64,000 nucleotides of DNA from JAJPHW01 sp963799065 (GTDB taxonomy: Bacteria > Acidobacteriota > Terriglobia > Terriglobales > Acidobacteriaceae): assembly GCA_963799065.1 (NCBI GenBank), contig CAWCVJ010000003.1, positions 62,001-126,000 on the forward strand, in the 5' to 3' direction. Below, piece after piece: positions 43,277-52,834 of this stretch. The notes under the pieces were generated by a model that saw nothing but the letters and a program-made list of their open reading frames with translations, was not told the origin of the DNA and searched no databases. A program made the translations under genes and the position numbers. Every line of letters begins with the position of its first letter. Positions within the stretch are counted from its first letter, which is position 1.

Positions 43277-43590
43277 CCCTTCGAAGTCGCAGCCGTATCC
43301 CGCTGGAGCATTTCGATGCTATTGCCATCGGGGTCGGTCACGTAGACCGAGCGGGTGCCGTCGCGATGCAACTTTAATTCTCCAAACTCGGCGGCGCGAG
43401 GGGTGAAGAATCCGAGATGCGGTGGATGCTGTGCCGCGACGACCAAGGCAAGTTTAATGTTCGCAAATTGCAGCATGGCCCAGGTCTCGTCCCGATAGAG
43501 GACTTCGCAGTGAAAGTGTTCTTGGTACCAGGCGACGGAGGCGCCGATGTTTCTCACTGAAACCGCTACGTGGTCGATGGAATCCGACAT
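43273..43590 (-). CDS. VOC (glyoxalase/bleomycin resistance-like) family protein
   Basis: The 105-residue protein has the VOC fold pattern: SIDHVAVSVRNIGASVAWYQEHF, LQFANIKLALV and SVYVTDPDGNSIEML with the C-terminal metal Glu. The function is broad in this family (isomerases, dioxygenases, drug binding), so no reaction is assigned. ATG 43590 fits the family; the open frame to 43605 adds five residues. It converges on the phosphatase gene with a 4-bp overlap. Confidence 0.85.
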   Translation of the reverse strand: MSDSIDHVAVSVRNIGASVAWYQEHFHCEVLYRDETWAMLQFANIKLALVVAAQHPPHLGFFTPRAAEFGELKLHRDGTRSVYVTDPDGNSIEMLQRDTAATSKG

Positions 43591-43661
43591 ATTTTGGTAA
43601 TCCAAGAGGCGATCCTTTAATGTTAAATGACTTTCGCAGCCCTACCGCGTCTAACAAAAAT

Positions 43662-43691
43662 TTGACAACTGGCTTAGAGGGCGATTATATT
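43662..43691 (+). promoter_or_regulatory. sigma-70-type promoter for the secreted protein gene
   Basis: A perfect TTGACA (43662-43667) and TATATT (43686-43691) with 18-bp spacing. It lies about 110 bp before the start at 43801, giving a leader of about 100 bases. It is the best match to the housekeeping consensus I saw in the window. Confidence 0.7.
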
Positions 43692-43800
43692 TTGGCTCCT
43701 CTTTGGGTTTGAGATTTTCTACTCACGGGAAATCCCGACCCCTTTATCGGTGGGAAATCAACAACCCACTCGACCAGCGACAAAATCAAGGAGATCGCAA

Positions 43801-44340
43801 ATGAACAAACACATTAAGTCTCTCGCGCTGTTGATATCAATCCTTGCCGTCGGAGGAGGTGCGGCGGTATCTCTCCAGGCCCAGGAACTCCGAACGGGCG
43901 AAAGTGGGCCCACTCACGGCTCGAAACACCAACCACCGACATCGATTATTTTCAACCGAAAGTTGGTTAGCACGACTCAGAGTTATGGCGAGCCGGGAAC
44001 CAGTGAGGGCGCTTCGTTCGTCGCCATTGATTCTCCCCTCGCTTTTATTTGTCCAGCCGGGGGTTGCACAGTTTCCGCCGAGCAGAATGTGCAACTATCG
44101 GGCAGTGTAGCCGGTAATCGGTGGGCTATTTGTACCGCAGTGGACGGGAATTACATGGATCAACCCGACTGCCCATATCTGGGATACGTTTCGTCCGATG
44201 GCAGCTACCTGGCTGGATCCTTCGTACAGAACATGAGCGGCGTGACCGCTGGTAAACACACACTGCAGACCTTCCTTTACACCGATGATGGAGCGACACT
44301 ATCCATCTACAACATCGTGTATCGGCTTTACACACCGTAG
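43801..44340 (+). CDS. secreted hypothetical protein (179 residues)
   Basis: The function is unknown. An AAGGAG ribosome site precedes ATG 43801. The signal peptide (KSLALLISILAVGGGAAVSLQAQ) is followed by a beta-rich domain without known motifs, with four Cys in two close pairs (FICPAGGC and AICTAVDG..DCPY), likely disulfides. The gene is a single transcription unit with its own consensus promoter at 43662 and a strong terminator at 44366, which suggests high expression of a small exported protein. Confidence 0.75.
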   Translation: MNKHIKSLALLISILAVGGGAAVSLQAQELRTGESGPTHGSKHQPPTSIIFNRKLVSTTQSYGEPGTSEGASFVAIDSPLAFICPAGGCTVSAEQNVQLSGSVAGNRWAICTAVDGNYMDQPDCPYLGYVSSDGSYLAGSFVQNMSGVTAGKHTLQTFLYTDDGATLSIYNIVYRLYTP

Positions 44341-44365
44341 ACGCCAGGAAATCTTCCGGGCTTTA

Positions 44366-44394
44366 GGCGAGCGGATTGAGCGCTCGCCTTTTTT
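44366..44394 (+). terminator. intrinsic terminator of the secreted protein gene
   Basis: GGCGAGCG (44366-44373) and CGCTCGCC (44381-44388) form a perfect 8-bp stem with a 7-base loop, followed by six T. It lies 25 bp after the stop codon of the secreted protein gene. Confidence 0.9.
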
Positions 44395-44457
44395 GCGCTG
44401 CAACGTATTCCGCGTCATTAGCTACGTAGGAAGAAGTTCCGGAAACGGTTCGGGCAG

Positions 44458-45867
44458 CTACGCGCCTGCGGTTAGCTTGTGGCTTTTCTGTTCGGCGATG
44501 CCGTATTGGCGAATTTTGTAGAGGAGCGCCTTGTAGCTGATTTGCAGAAGGGCGGCGGCTTGTTTGCGATTCCAGTTGGTTTCGTTGAGGGCGCGGCCGA
44601 TGGCTTCGGCCTCGGCCTCGTCTTTGGCGGTGCGGGAGAGCGATTTCAATCCGCCAGTCGTAGTTTCTGAACCTGACGGAACGTTTGATCCGAAGGCCGC
44701 TCCGGCCGCTCCGACTTTCGGATGCAGTTCGTTGATGGCCAGCTTATCGTCGCCGAGCACGAGATAGCGCTTGACGAAATTGTTCAGTTCGCGCAGGTTT
44801 CCGGGCCAGGGATAATCGAGGCAGGCCTGCATCAATTCCGGTGAATAAGGCAATGGAGCGCGGGCGTAGCGCTCGGCCATGCGTGCCATGAAGTGCTTGA
44901 GCAGAATTGGTATCTCTTCTTTACGTTCGCGCAGCGGCGGTACGTTCAGCGTAAAAGCATTCAGGCGATAGTAGAGGTCTTCGCGAAGGCGCTTGGAGGC
45001 GAGTGCTTCAGGGATGTTGATGTTGGTGGCCGCGAGAATACGAACGTCGACTTTGATAACGTTACGGCTGCCCAGCCGCGAGAATTGCTGATCCTGCAAA
45101 ACGTGTAGGAGCTTGGCTTGCAATCCGGGAGGCATTTCGCCGATTTCGTCGAGCAGGATGGTGCCTTTGTTGCAGATTTCGAACTTACCGGGCTTGGGAT
45201 GGTTGGCGCCCGTGAAAGCTCCGGCTTCGTAGCCGAAGAGTTCGCTTTCCAGCAGATCAGCCGGTACGGCGGCGCAGTTCACTTTCAAGAACATGCGATG
45301 GGCGCGGGGTGAAAGCTTGTGAATCAAGCGCGCCATCACTTCTTTGCCCGTGCCGCTTTCGCCCAGCATGAGCACCGGGATGTCGACGTTGGCGACGAGC
45401 GCAGCCTGGGATCGTAACTTGCGCATGGCTGGACTGGCGGCGACAAAGAAAACATCTTCCGCAAGTTCTTCCACCTCGCCCTGATAGTTCTCCTGATTGG
45501 TGCCGAGGCACTGATCGATGACGGCCTCGAGTTCGGCTTTCTGAAAGGGCTTGGTGAGATAGTCGTGAGCTCCCAGGCGAATCGCCTGTACCACTTTACG
45601 CGTATCGTTGACACATGAGAGCATGACGACTTTGACATTGGGTTGCAGCTTGCGCAACTGCTCAAGAGTTTGCAAGCCGTCGATGCCGGGCATGAGCAAA
45701 TCGAGCAGCACGAGGTCTGCGTGCCATCCTTTCTGCACGCGCTCGACGGCTTCTTCGCCGGTGCTGGCGGTTTCGACTTTGTAGCCTTCGACCTCGAGCA
45801 GGGTCCGGATGTAACGAAGCATCCCCGGTTCATCGTCCACGAGCAAAATCTTAGCCGTCTGCTTCAT
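44458..45867 (-). CDS. NtrC-family sigma-54 response regulator
   Basis: The 469-residue protein has a receiver domain (1-120; phospho-Asp in LVLLDLLMPG, conserved Lys in YLTKPFQK), an AAA+ domain (about 150-380; Walker A GESGTGKEV, the sigma-54 contact GAFTGA, Walker B ILLDEIGEM), and a C-terminal Fis-type helix-turn-helix (NWNRKQAAALLQISYKALLYKI). It activates sigma-54 promoters when phosphorylated. The kinase gene upstream overlaps by 4 bp (ATGA), making a clear two-component pair. Its output domain is very similar to that of the activator at 47782-48849. Confidence 0.95.
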   Translation of the reverse strand: MKQTAKILLVDDEPGMLRYIRTLLEVEGYKVETASTGEEAVERVQKGWHADLVLLDLLMPGIDGLQTLEQLRKLQPNVKVVMLSCVNDTRKVVQAIRLGAHDYLTKPFQKAELEAVIDQCLGTNQENYQGEVEELAEDVFFVAASPAMRKLRSQAALVANVDIPVLMLGESGTGKEVMARLIHKLSPRAHRMFLKVNCAAVPADLLESELFGYEAGAFTGANHPKPGKFEICNKGTILLDEIGEMPPGLQAKLLHVLQDQQFSRLGSRNVIKVDVRILAATNINIPEALASKRLREDLYYRLNAFTLNVPPLRERKEEIPILLKHFMARMAERYARAPLPYSPELMQACLDYPWPGNLRELNNFVKRYLVLGDDKLAINELHPKVGAAGAAFGSNVPSGSETTTGGLKSLSRTAKDEAEAEAIGRALNETNWNRKQAAALLQISYKALLYKIRQYGIAEQKSHKLTAGA

Positions 45868-46841
45868 TCAGTCTTCCCTTCGTGCGTGTTGTTGACTTCG
45901 GCGGCATTCAGAACGGGTTTCAGTGGCAGCAGGAAAGAAAACTTGCAGCCCGCGCCGGGATCGCTCTCCACCCAAATCTTTCCGCCCATGTTGGCGACCA
46001 ACCTTCGGGCAATGGACAAGCCTAAGCCCATACCATCGGACTTAGCCTCATTTTGCTTAAGCCGGTAAAAGTCGTCGAACACCTCCAAGTGGAACTCGGG
46101 TGGGATGCCTGGGCCAGTGTCGGAAACACTAACCTTCACGGCATTCGCGTGGAAACTGTCGCGACGGCGACGCTCTCCGGTCTGACCCGTTTGGGCGGTG
46201 GCGCGCCGCTCCCACATGTGCGGCTCAGCGTGCAGCCAGACGGTGCCTCCCGCCGGGGTAAATTTCGAGGCATTCTCTAGGAGATTGGAAACTACGCGCT
46301 CCACTTTAGGCGCGTCGAACTCGAATGGCGCAAGCTTTTCATTGGCGAGAAAATAGAGCGCCAGTCCTTTTTCCTGAAAACGCGGTGACCAGAGCCGGCA
46401 GACTTCGGACAGACACAAGTTCATGTCCGCACTCTCATAACGGATCTTCATCTGTCCGGTTTCGAGCACCGCGAAGCTAAGAAAATCCTGGATGAAACTC
46501 TGAAGCCGCAGGCCGCTGGATCTCATATCGCGCAACACTTCTCTCTGGCGCTCATTGAGTTCGCCGAGCTTTTCGCTCTGGAGAACTTCGACGTAGCCAT
46601 TCAAGATGGCGAGCGGTGTCTTGAGGTCGTGGGCGGCGGCGCCGAGGGCGGTAGTAGTGCGAAGATAGCGCTCGCGCAGTTGGTTGTAGTCTTCCAGCAA
46701 CGTCTTGATGTCATGGGGCGAATCAACCGCGAGAGAAGACGTAGCCTGTCCGGCTAACCCACCAGCACCGGAATCGGCATCCGAGCCCACCTTCGCTTTG
46801 GCGGTGCCGGTGCTATAAGCAAAACGGGATTCTTCTATCAT
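45864..46841 (-). CDS. cytoplasmic sensor histidine kinase
   Basis: The 325-residue kinase has an H-box AAHDLKTPLAILNGYVEVL (about 87-105), N-box VVSNLLENASKFTPAGG, G1 DTGPGIP and G2 GMGLGLSIARRLVANMGG. There are no membrane helices; the N-terminal 80 residues are low-complexity with a short coiled coil, so it has no obvious sensor domain and may receive signals through a partner protein. It overlaps the NtrC-type regulator gene by 4 bp. Confidence 0.93.
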   Translation of the reverse strand: MIEESRFAYSTGTAKAKVGSDADSGAGGLAGQATSSLAVDSPHDIKTLLEDYNQLRERYLRTTTALGAAAHDLKTPLAILNGYVEVLQSEKLGELNERQREVLRDMRSSGLRLQSFIQDFLSFAVLETGQMKIRYESADMNLCLSEVCRLWSPRFQEKGLALYFLANEKLAPFEFDAPKVERVVSNLLENASKFTPAGGTVWLHAEPHMWERRATAQTGQTGERRRRDSFHANAVKVSVSDTGPGIPPEFHLEVFDDFYRLKQNEAKSDGMGLGLSIARRLVANMGGKIWVESDPGAGCKFSFLLPLKPVLNAAEVNNTHEGKTE

Positions 46842-47200
46842 GGTTAGAGTGCCGTGGACTTTGAATCGAAGGGGAGAAGTTTGCCGCGTCAGTCAGCCAA
46901 TCTCTACTCGCTATGCCAGAATCGTAGGGCATGGGGGGGTGAGTGTCAACGAAAAATGCGGCTGACTTGGCCCAAAGTGGCAAATGCTTGCAACTATCAG
47001 GGGGAGTACGCAGAGACGGGGGCGTCCGCGCGAGGGCGAATCAAAAACGAATATTATTCGGTTAAGTACATAGCAGACCGCGCTTTGGTGGCGGCATGTG
47101 AGGACGTTCGGCATTTTCGACGATAGAGCGTTTCCCGGAGAGATTGATTTGGCAGCCTAGCTGCCCCATTAGAGTCGAAAGTCCATAGTCCGAGGTTTCC
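46842..47200. other. 359-bp divergent region between kinase and PilZ genes
   Basis: This holds the promoters of the kinase/NtrC operon (minus) and the PilZ gene (plus). A sigma-54-like TGGCA-TTGCA at 46978-46992 has its GG and GC one base too close and is not accepted. I see no gene or strong hairpin. Confidence 0.45.
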
Positions 47201-47587
47201 TTGAAGAAAGATCGGCAGAACGAGATGGCGGCCGAACGGCGGCGCTGGGACCGGCTTCCTTTGGCCATTCCCGTGTTTATTCGCAGCGAAGACGGGGATG
47301 GGCGGGGTACCCTGGAGTTCGCCAGTGCCCTGAATATATCAGCGGGCGGGGCGTTGCTCGCGGTGCGACAATCGCCGGTATTATCCGGGGATCTACTGCT
47401 TGAGATTCCGTGCGCGCCCTTAAGCGCGGGGAATCTGCCTAAAGCAACTCGGAACTTGCGAGCTAGGACGGTTCGAACGGAGCTCGCAGACGGCTGCCGC
47501 CTGGTGGGAATCAGCTTCGCAGAGCCCTTGCTTCCCGATGCGGTGCGGGAAGTACGTGCAAAAAGGAAAGTAAGTACTCAAAAGTGA
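47201..47587 (+). CDS. PilZ-domain protein
   Basis: The 128-residue protein is a single PilZ domain, the usual cyclic-di-GMP receptor. The N-terminal motif RRRWDRLPL fits RxxxR and is followed by SALNISAGGALL, matching the (D/N)xSxxG motif. It begins at TTG 47201 with GAGG 5 bases upstream; ATG 47225 is an alternative. Its neighbours are sigma-54 regulators, and a GGDEF protein lies at 61 kb, so it may be part of a cyclic-di-GMP network. The output is unknown. Confidence 0.82.
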   Translation: MKKDRQNEMAAERRRWDRLPLAIPVFIRSEDGDGRGTLEFASALNISAGGALLAVRQSPVLSGDLLLEIPCAPLSAGNLPKATRNLRARTVRTELADGCRLVGISFAEPLLPDAVREVRAKRKVSTQK

Positions 47588-47781
47588 AAAGGTTTTCCTA
47601 TGCCAACGACTGATTTCCGCGCCCTTGCCATCCTTCGCAATCGCCTCCGAACTTCGTCTGCCGATCGATATAGTTAACTCAATCCGAAGGGTTTAGCGCA
47701 TCATTCGACGACGTCTCCCAGGTCACCGGCAGTTTGGCTTTCGGGATGCTCCCATACTGTGCGCAGGGGGACACGGGGATA

Positions 47782-48849
47782 ATGCCAATACCAACTTCAG
47801 GTTCGGTCAACTCTTTGGTGCAATCTTTGGGCGAGATGCCGCCCGACGCGGTTATGTTCGGCAAGTCCGAGCAGATGAGGTCACTGCGCGAACGCCTGGA
47901 TAAAGTAGCAAGCGCGAACGTCCCGGTTCTGATCGGCGGTGAAAGCGGCACTGGTAAGGACATTGTCGCCCGCATGATTCATGCCCGCTCTCCCTGGCGC
48001 AGCGGGCCTTATGTCAAGGTAAACTGCCCGGCCATCCCAGGTACTTTGCTGGAAAGCGAGCTTTTCGGTTACGAGAGAGGCGCCTTCACCGGGGCGTATG
48101 GCATGAAGCCGGGCCGGGTCGAAATGGCTCACCGCGGTACGCTGTTTCTGGACGAAATCTCGGAGCTTGACCTCGCCCTGCAATCGAAGCTGTTGCAACT
48201 CTTGCAGGATGGGCAATTCTGCCGGATCGGTGCGCAAGAAGACAAAAAAGTGGAAGTCCGAATCGTCTGCGCCACCAATCGCCACTTAGAAACCGAGATC
48301 GAGAACGGTACTTTCCGCCAAGACCTTTATTACCGCATCAACGTCGTGAACTTGCGCATGCCTTCACTCCGTGAACGTCGTGGAGACATCGAAGACTTGG
48401 TCCGCTACTTCTTGGATTACTACAATCGCAAGTACAATTGCCGCGCCCGCGCACTGTCTCCTGAAGTGATGACGGCGCTGCAGAAGTATCATTGGCCGGG
48501 CAACATTCGCGAGCTGGAAAATCTAGTGAAGCGGTATGTGATTCTCGGCAGTGAAGACGTGATCACCAACGACCTGGTGGCGCGCGACCGCGAGTCGTTC
48601 GATCCCGAGATCGATCTGAATGGTCCGATTTCGCTGAAGAAACTCACCAAGCAGGCCACGCGTGATCTGGAGCGCAAGATCATTTTGAAAGTGCTGCAAG
48701 CGCACCACTGGAATCGCAAGCAGGCGGCCCGTACTCTGAATATCAGCTATCGGGCGCTGCTCTATAAGATTCGCGATGCCGGGTTGCCGGCCAATCGCGC
48801 GGCACGGCGTCCACCGGAAGTATTGGGCGGCACGGCGGCTGCCGACTAA
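47782..48849 (+). CDS. sigma-54-dependent transcriptional activator without receiver domain
   Basis: The protein (355 residues from ATG 47782) consists of the AAA+ domain (Walker A GGESGTGKD, GYERGAFTGA, LFLDEISEL) and a Fis-like HTH (HWNRKQAARTLNISYRALLYKI). There is no N-terminal sensor or receiver domain, so it may be constitutively active or controlled by a partner, as PspF is. The frame is open from 47734, but GGGGAT precedes 47782. Its HTH is almost the same as that of the NtrC-like protein at 44458, suggesting shared or overlapping targets. Confidence 0.9.
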   Translation: MPIPTSGSVNSLVQSLGEMPPDAVMFGKSEQMRSLRERLDKVASANVPVLIGGESGTGKDIVARMIHARSPWRSGPYVKVNCPAIPGTLLESELFGYERGAFTGAYGMKPGRVEMAHRGTLFLDEISELDLALQSKLLQLLQDGQFCRIGAQEDKKVEVRIVCATNRHLETEIENGTFRQDLYYRINVVNLRMPSLRERRGDIEDLVRYFLDYYNRKYNCRARALSPEVMTALQKYHWPGNIRELENLVKRYVILGSEDVITNDLVARDRESFDPEIDLNGPISLKKLTKQATRDLERKIILKVLQAHHWNRKQAARTLNISYRALLYKIRDAGLPANRAARRPPEVLGGTAAAD

Positions 48850-48929
48850 CTGGCCTTCAACTTCTTCGTCCGGTGTGTTTGCCGCGGTTGTAATCCCTCG
48901 CCATACTGCCTAGAATTTAGCTTCCCCTC

Positions 48930-51417
48930 ATGGCGAGCTTTCCGCAGACTACTTCGCAGCGCAAAACGGTCGGTGTCGTCCCGCGCGTGCTCGGCGCGGT
49001 TCTTCTGCTTGCACTGGCCTTCGTTTTAGCTGGCGGATTGTGGTTCTACTCGATTCTCCGCGGCAGCCTGCCGCAAGTCGACGGATCGCTGCGCGTGCAG
49101 GGTCTCTCCGGCCCGGTAAAGGTCTCGCGTGACGACCACGGCGTCCCGACCATCGAGGCCACAACCTTCGAAGATTTGTTTTTTGCGCAGGGCTTCGTCA
49201 CTGCTCAGGATCGTCTCTGGCAGATGGACGTGATGCGCCGCTATGCCGCAGGTGATTTAGCTGAACTGCTGGGGCCGGATCTCCTGCCGCATGACCGAGA
49301 GCAAAGAATTCTTGGCCTTCGCGAGGCGGCGCGCAAGAATTTTGCCACGGCCGCGCCCGAGGTGCGTACGCACTTCGAAGCGTACGCTCGTGGCGTGAAC
49401 GCCAACATGGTTTTGCAGCGCGATCGCTTGCCCATCGAGTTTCGTATAATGCGCTACTCACCTCAGCCTTGGACGCCGGAAGACTCGATGCTGATTGCGG
49501 CGCAGATGGTCAAGGATTTGAGCACTCCGGTACAAGCTGCGCTGACGCGGGAGAAAATTCTGGCGAAGCTCGGCCCTGAGCTGGCCGACGACCTTTATGT
49601 GAATAGCTCCTGGCACGATCGTCCGCCGACCGTTTCGAGGGTCAGCGCCGAGCAAGATTCGGAAAAAGGCGATTCAGACGACGAAGACGAAGATGACGAT
49701 TCAGGAGACAGTTCTGTCGTTCGAAACGACCCGCCAGGATTCACTTTGCCGACGCTGAATTCGCCACAGGATTTGCCGTTACAAGAAGATGGCTATGTCG
49801 TCGGTTCCAACGACTGGGTGGTTTCCGGAGCGCACACAGTGAGTGGAAAGCCACTGCTCTCCGACGACATGCATCTGGGGTATGGAGTTCCCAAATCTTT
49901 GGTATGAAGCTCACTTACGCTGCGCAGACTTCGATGTCGCCGGCGTCACACTGCCTGGATTTCCTTATGTCATCGTCGGCCACAATCAAAAAATTGCCTG
50001 GGGATTCACCAACGTCGGCCCCACCATCGAGGATGCCTACATCGAAACCTTTAACGCAGCGGGTCAATATCTGACACCGCAAGGCTGGCGCGATGCGGAG
50101 CATCGCACAGAAGTGATTAGGGTCAAGGGCCAACCGGATGTCGACGTGGATGTCCTGCTGACGCGGCACGGGCCTATCGTTTCGGAACTTTATCCCGGAG
50201 AAGCTCGCAAGATTGCGCTGCGCTGGACTTTGTATGACGGCATTCGCACTCCTTTTTTTGCGGTCGATTCGGCGCAGGACTGGAATCAGTTTCGGGCGGC
50301 GTTTTCGCAGTTCGATGCTCCAGGCCAGAACGTCGTCTACGCCGATGTGGAAGGCAACATCGGATATCAGACGACGGGCAAGATTCCGATTCGCGCGGCG
50401 GGCGATGGGTCGCTTCCGGTCAAGGGCAGCGACGATGCGCATGAGTGGACCGGTTACATTCCGTTCGACAAGTTGCCCAGCGTCTACAATCCGCCGGGTG
50501 GAATTATCGCGACGGCGAACGGTCGCATCACGCCCGACAAATATCCTTACAGCATAAGCGTCGAGTGGGAAGCCCCGTGGCGCACCGCTCGCATTTATCG
50601 CGTGCTTGAATCGGGTAAGAAATTTGCGCCGTCGGACATGCTCGCCCTGCAAACAGACATCGTTTCAGAATTCGACCGCTTCGCCGCCGAGCGCTTTGTC
50701 TATGCCATCGACCATGCAAAGAGCGTTTCCGCTCGCAGCAAGGCGGCCGCGGATATTCTGCGTAATTGGGATGGCCGCATGAGCGCCGATTCGGCTGCCC
50801 CTACGATCACGACGCTGGCCGAACGCGAACTCACACGCCTGCTGCTGGAGCCAAAGTTGGGCGCCGCCGCGTCCGCCGACAAAGCTTCCGGCGCGCTCAA
50901 TTGGAAGAGTTACCGGTGGCTGCAGGATTCCGTTTGGCTGGAAAACGTCCTGCAACATCAGCCGCAGCGCTGGCTGCCCGCCGGATATGCAAACGACGAC
51001 GAACTGCTGAGCGCTGCGGTGCAGGCCGCAGTGGGCGATAAAGATGCTCCCACGGATTTAGCTTCGTGGCATTGGGGAGACTTTCATCCGCTCGAAATAC
51101 AGCATCCGATTCTCGGCAGGATTCCGCTGCTTCGGCATTGGAGCGGTCCAGGCGTGCGGCCGCAATCGGGCAGCGTTTATTCGGTAAAGGCGGTGTCGCG
51201 AGATCACGGGCCATCCGAGCGTTTTACGGCCGACCTCTCAAATCTTGATCAGAGCACATTGAACTTGGTGACGGGGCAGGCTGGAAATATTCTCAGTCCC
51301 TGGTATATGGATCAGTGGAAGGCTTGGTATGAAGGGTTCACTTTCCCTATGCCTTTTTCGCCGGCGGCGGTCGCTCAGGCGCAGACTCACCAATTGATTC
51401 TGCAACCCGCGGAGTAA
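48930..51417 (+). CDS. penicillin acylase-family hydrolase, frame broken by one extra base
   Basis: Repaired, this is an 828-residue Ntn-hydrolase of the penicillin/acyl-homoserine-lactone acylase family. The first frame has a membrane/signal segment (LGAVLLLALAFVLAGGLWFYS), SRDDHGVPTIEATTFEDLFFAQGFVTAQDRLWQMD (alpha subunit start), and SNDWVVSGAHTVSGKPLLSDD, where the Ser of GSNDWV is the autocatalytic nucleophile. The second frame continues with LWYEAHLRCADFDVAG and the beta subunit. The join needs removal of one A from AAA at 49893-49895 (GVPKS becomes GVPNLWYE); the length of 2488 bp is 3n+1. An acidic linker (DSDDEDEDDDSGDSS) sits in the spacer region. The substrate is unknown; AHL quorum signals are a family possibility. 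Confidence 0.88.
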
Positions 51418-51421
51418 GCTC

Positions 51422-52720
51422 TTACTGCGGAATCCCGGTGTCCACATACTTCACATCATAGGGCTGCCCGGTTACGACCAGCGGTGTCGGTTCGGTTTGC
51501 ACTTCGAGTCGATCGGTCTGCGTGTCATAGATGTAAATAATCGCTCCCTGCACGACGTAAACCACGGGCCGACCTAAGACAGGCGCAATTCCAGTTACAT
51601 CCCCAGCAGCGGGAGGAATGATCACGGTCGAATTCGTCGTATCGAAGATCGAAAGACAGCCACGCACCTCGCCCCCCGCGTTATTCACGTTCGAACAAGT
51701 CTTTGCGCCGATGAACAGTTGTCCGTCGGCGCTTAACTCCATGTGATTGTGAAAGCCGTTCGTAATGGTGATCGGACTGCTCGCGGTCAACGAAGACAAG
51801 TTGACGATGCTCAAGGTGCCGCAAGCCGTCGCGGCCGTTCCCGAGCCGCAGGCTGTGCCGGGTGCGCTTCCCGCGACGTACATCGTGGTGCCATTGACCA
51901 GCGCAGTGGTCGCGGCGGGCAGAGGAATCGTCGCGGTCACCATAAGCGAGGCCAGATCGAAGACTGCGATGCCAGCGGAGGCTCCGCCACATTCCGGCCC
52001 GCAATTCAATACGTAGGCAGTGCTGCTATCACTGCTGAAAAGCGCGAACACAGGATGGTCGAAGCCCGGAGTGTTCACAAAAGTTCGCGGGTCCGCGCTA
52101 CTGCCGACCAGAACCGGAGAGATAAGCGTAACCGTATTACTGTTGTCGCTGAAGGTGAGCACCTTGCTGCCGTCGGGCGTTATAAAAACATAGTGAGCGG
52201 AAGGTACGGGTAACGAAGCTAGGACCGAGCCATTGAGCAGGTTCATTACGACAACCGCGCCCGGTATTTGCGTGCCGACGACCGTTCCAGTTGGCACGGC
52301 GGCGTATCCCGTCGCGTTGTCGTTGGCGATGACAAAGCTTTCCGTCCAACCAGGCAGAGCGATAGAGCCGCTCCCGGAGGCGATGGCCTCGGTGGCATTG
52401 TTCACATAGGCAAAATTGTTCGCCGACGGGCTGAAGATCAGCGAGTACTGGCGGCTGGGCGAGAGCACCATCTGACTGGGCTGCGCGATGGTTCCTGCGA
52501 GGCCGATGGCCGCGCCAGAAAGAGTGTCATTCCTGGCATTGACGATTTGCACCGCCGGCGAGCCTCCGTCGAGTGGGTTGCTCACGAAAGCCCTATAACT
52601 CAGTCCGCTTAAGTTGCTTTTCTTGGCGCTGCCGCCGCAGGAGAGAAGTCCGAGGCTGGCGACGACAATCGCACAGGTCGCAGCTATAGTTTTTCTCAAC
52701 CTTAGAACTCCAGGGAGCAT
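51422..52720 (-). CDS. YncE-like beta-propeller lipoprotein
   Basis: The 432-residue protein has a lipoprotein signal (IVVASLGLLSCGG, lipobox Cys about residue 28) and repeated blades of the YncE/SMP-30-like kind (SVLASLPVPSAHYVFITPDGSKVL, TAYVLNCGPECGGASAGIAVFDLASL). It is probably anchored in the outer or inner membrane facing the periplasm; such propellers often bind other proteins or ligands. The start at 52720 fits; a TTG at 52699 is another. The very long frame to 54055 is antisense to the methyltransferase gene and was not accepted. It converges on the acylase, 4 bp from its stop. Confidence 0.75.
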   Translation of the reverse strand: MLPGVLRLRKTIAATCAIVVASLGLLSCGGSAKKSNLSGLSYRAFVSNPLDGGSPAVQIVNARNDTLSGAAIGLAGTIAQPSQMVLSPSRQYSLIFSPSANNFAYVNNATEAIASGSGSIALPGWTESFVIANDNATGYAAVPTGTVVGTQIPGAVVVMNLLNGSVLASLPVPSAHYVFITPDGSKVLTFSDNSNTVTLISPVLVGSSADPRTFVNTPGFDHPVFALFSSDSSTAYVLNCGPECGGASAGIAVFDLASLMVTATIPLPAATTALVNGTTMYVAGSAPGTACGSGTAATACGTLSIVNLSSLTASSPITITNGFHNHMELSADGQLFIGAKTCSNVNNAGGEVRGCLSIFDTTNSTVIIPPAAGDVTGIAPVLGRPVVYVVQGAIIYIYDTQTDRLEVQTEPTPLVVTGQPYDVKYVDTGIPQ

Positions 52721-52834
52721 AGGGACGCTAGTTAGGATGCGGAATGCTTGATTATAGCAAAGGAAAATCGCACCCTCCCGCCTGGCATTTCTCCGCCCAT
52801 GCAAAAGCGGAAGCCATCTTGTATCCTCGTATAG

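Noticed and set aside
46978..46992. Sigma-54-like promoter before the PilZ gene
   Set aside because: The GG and GC elements are separated by 9 bases rather than the required 10.
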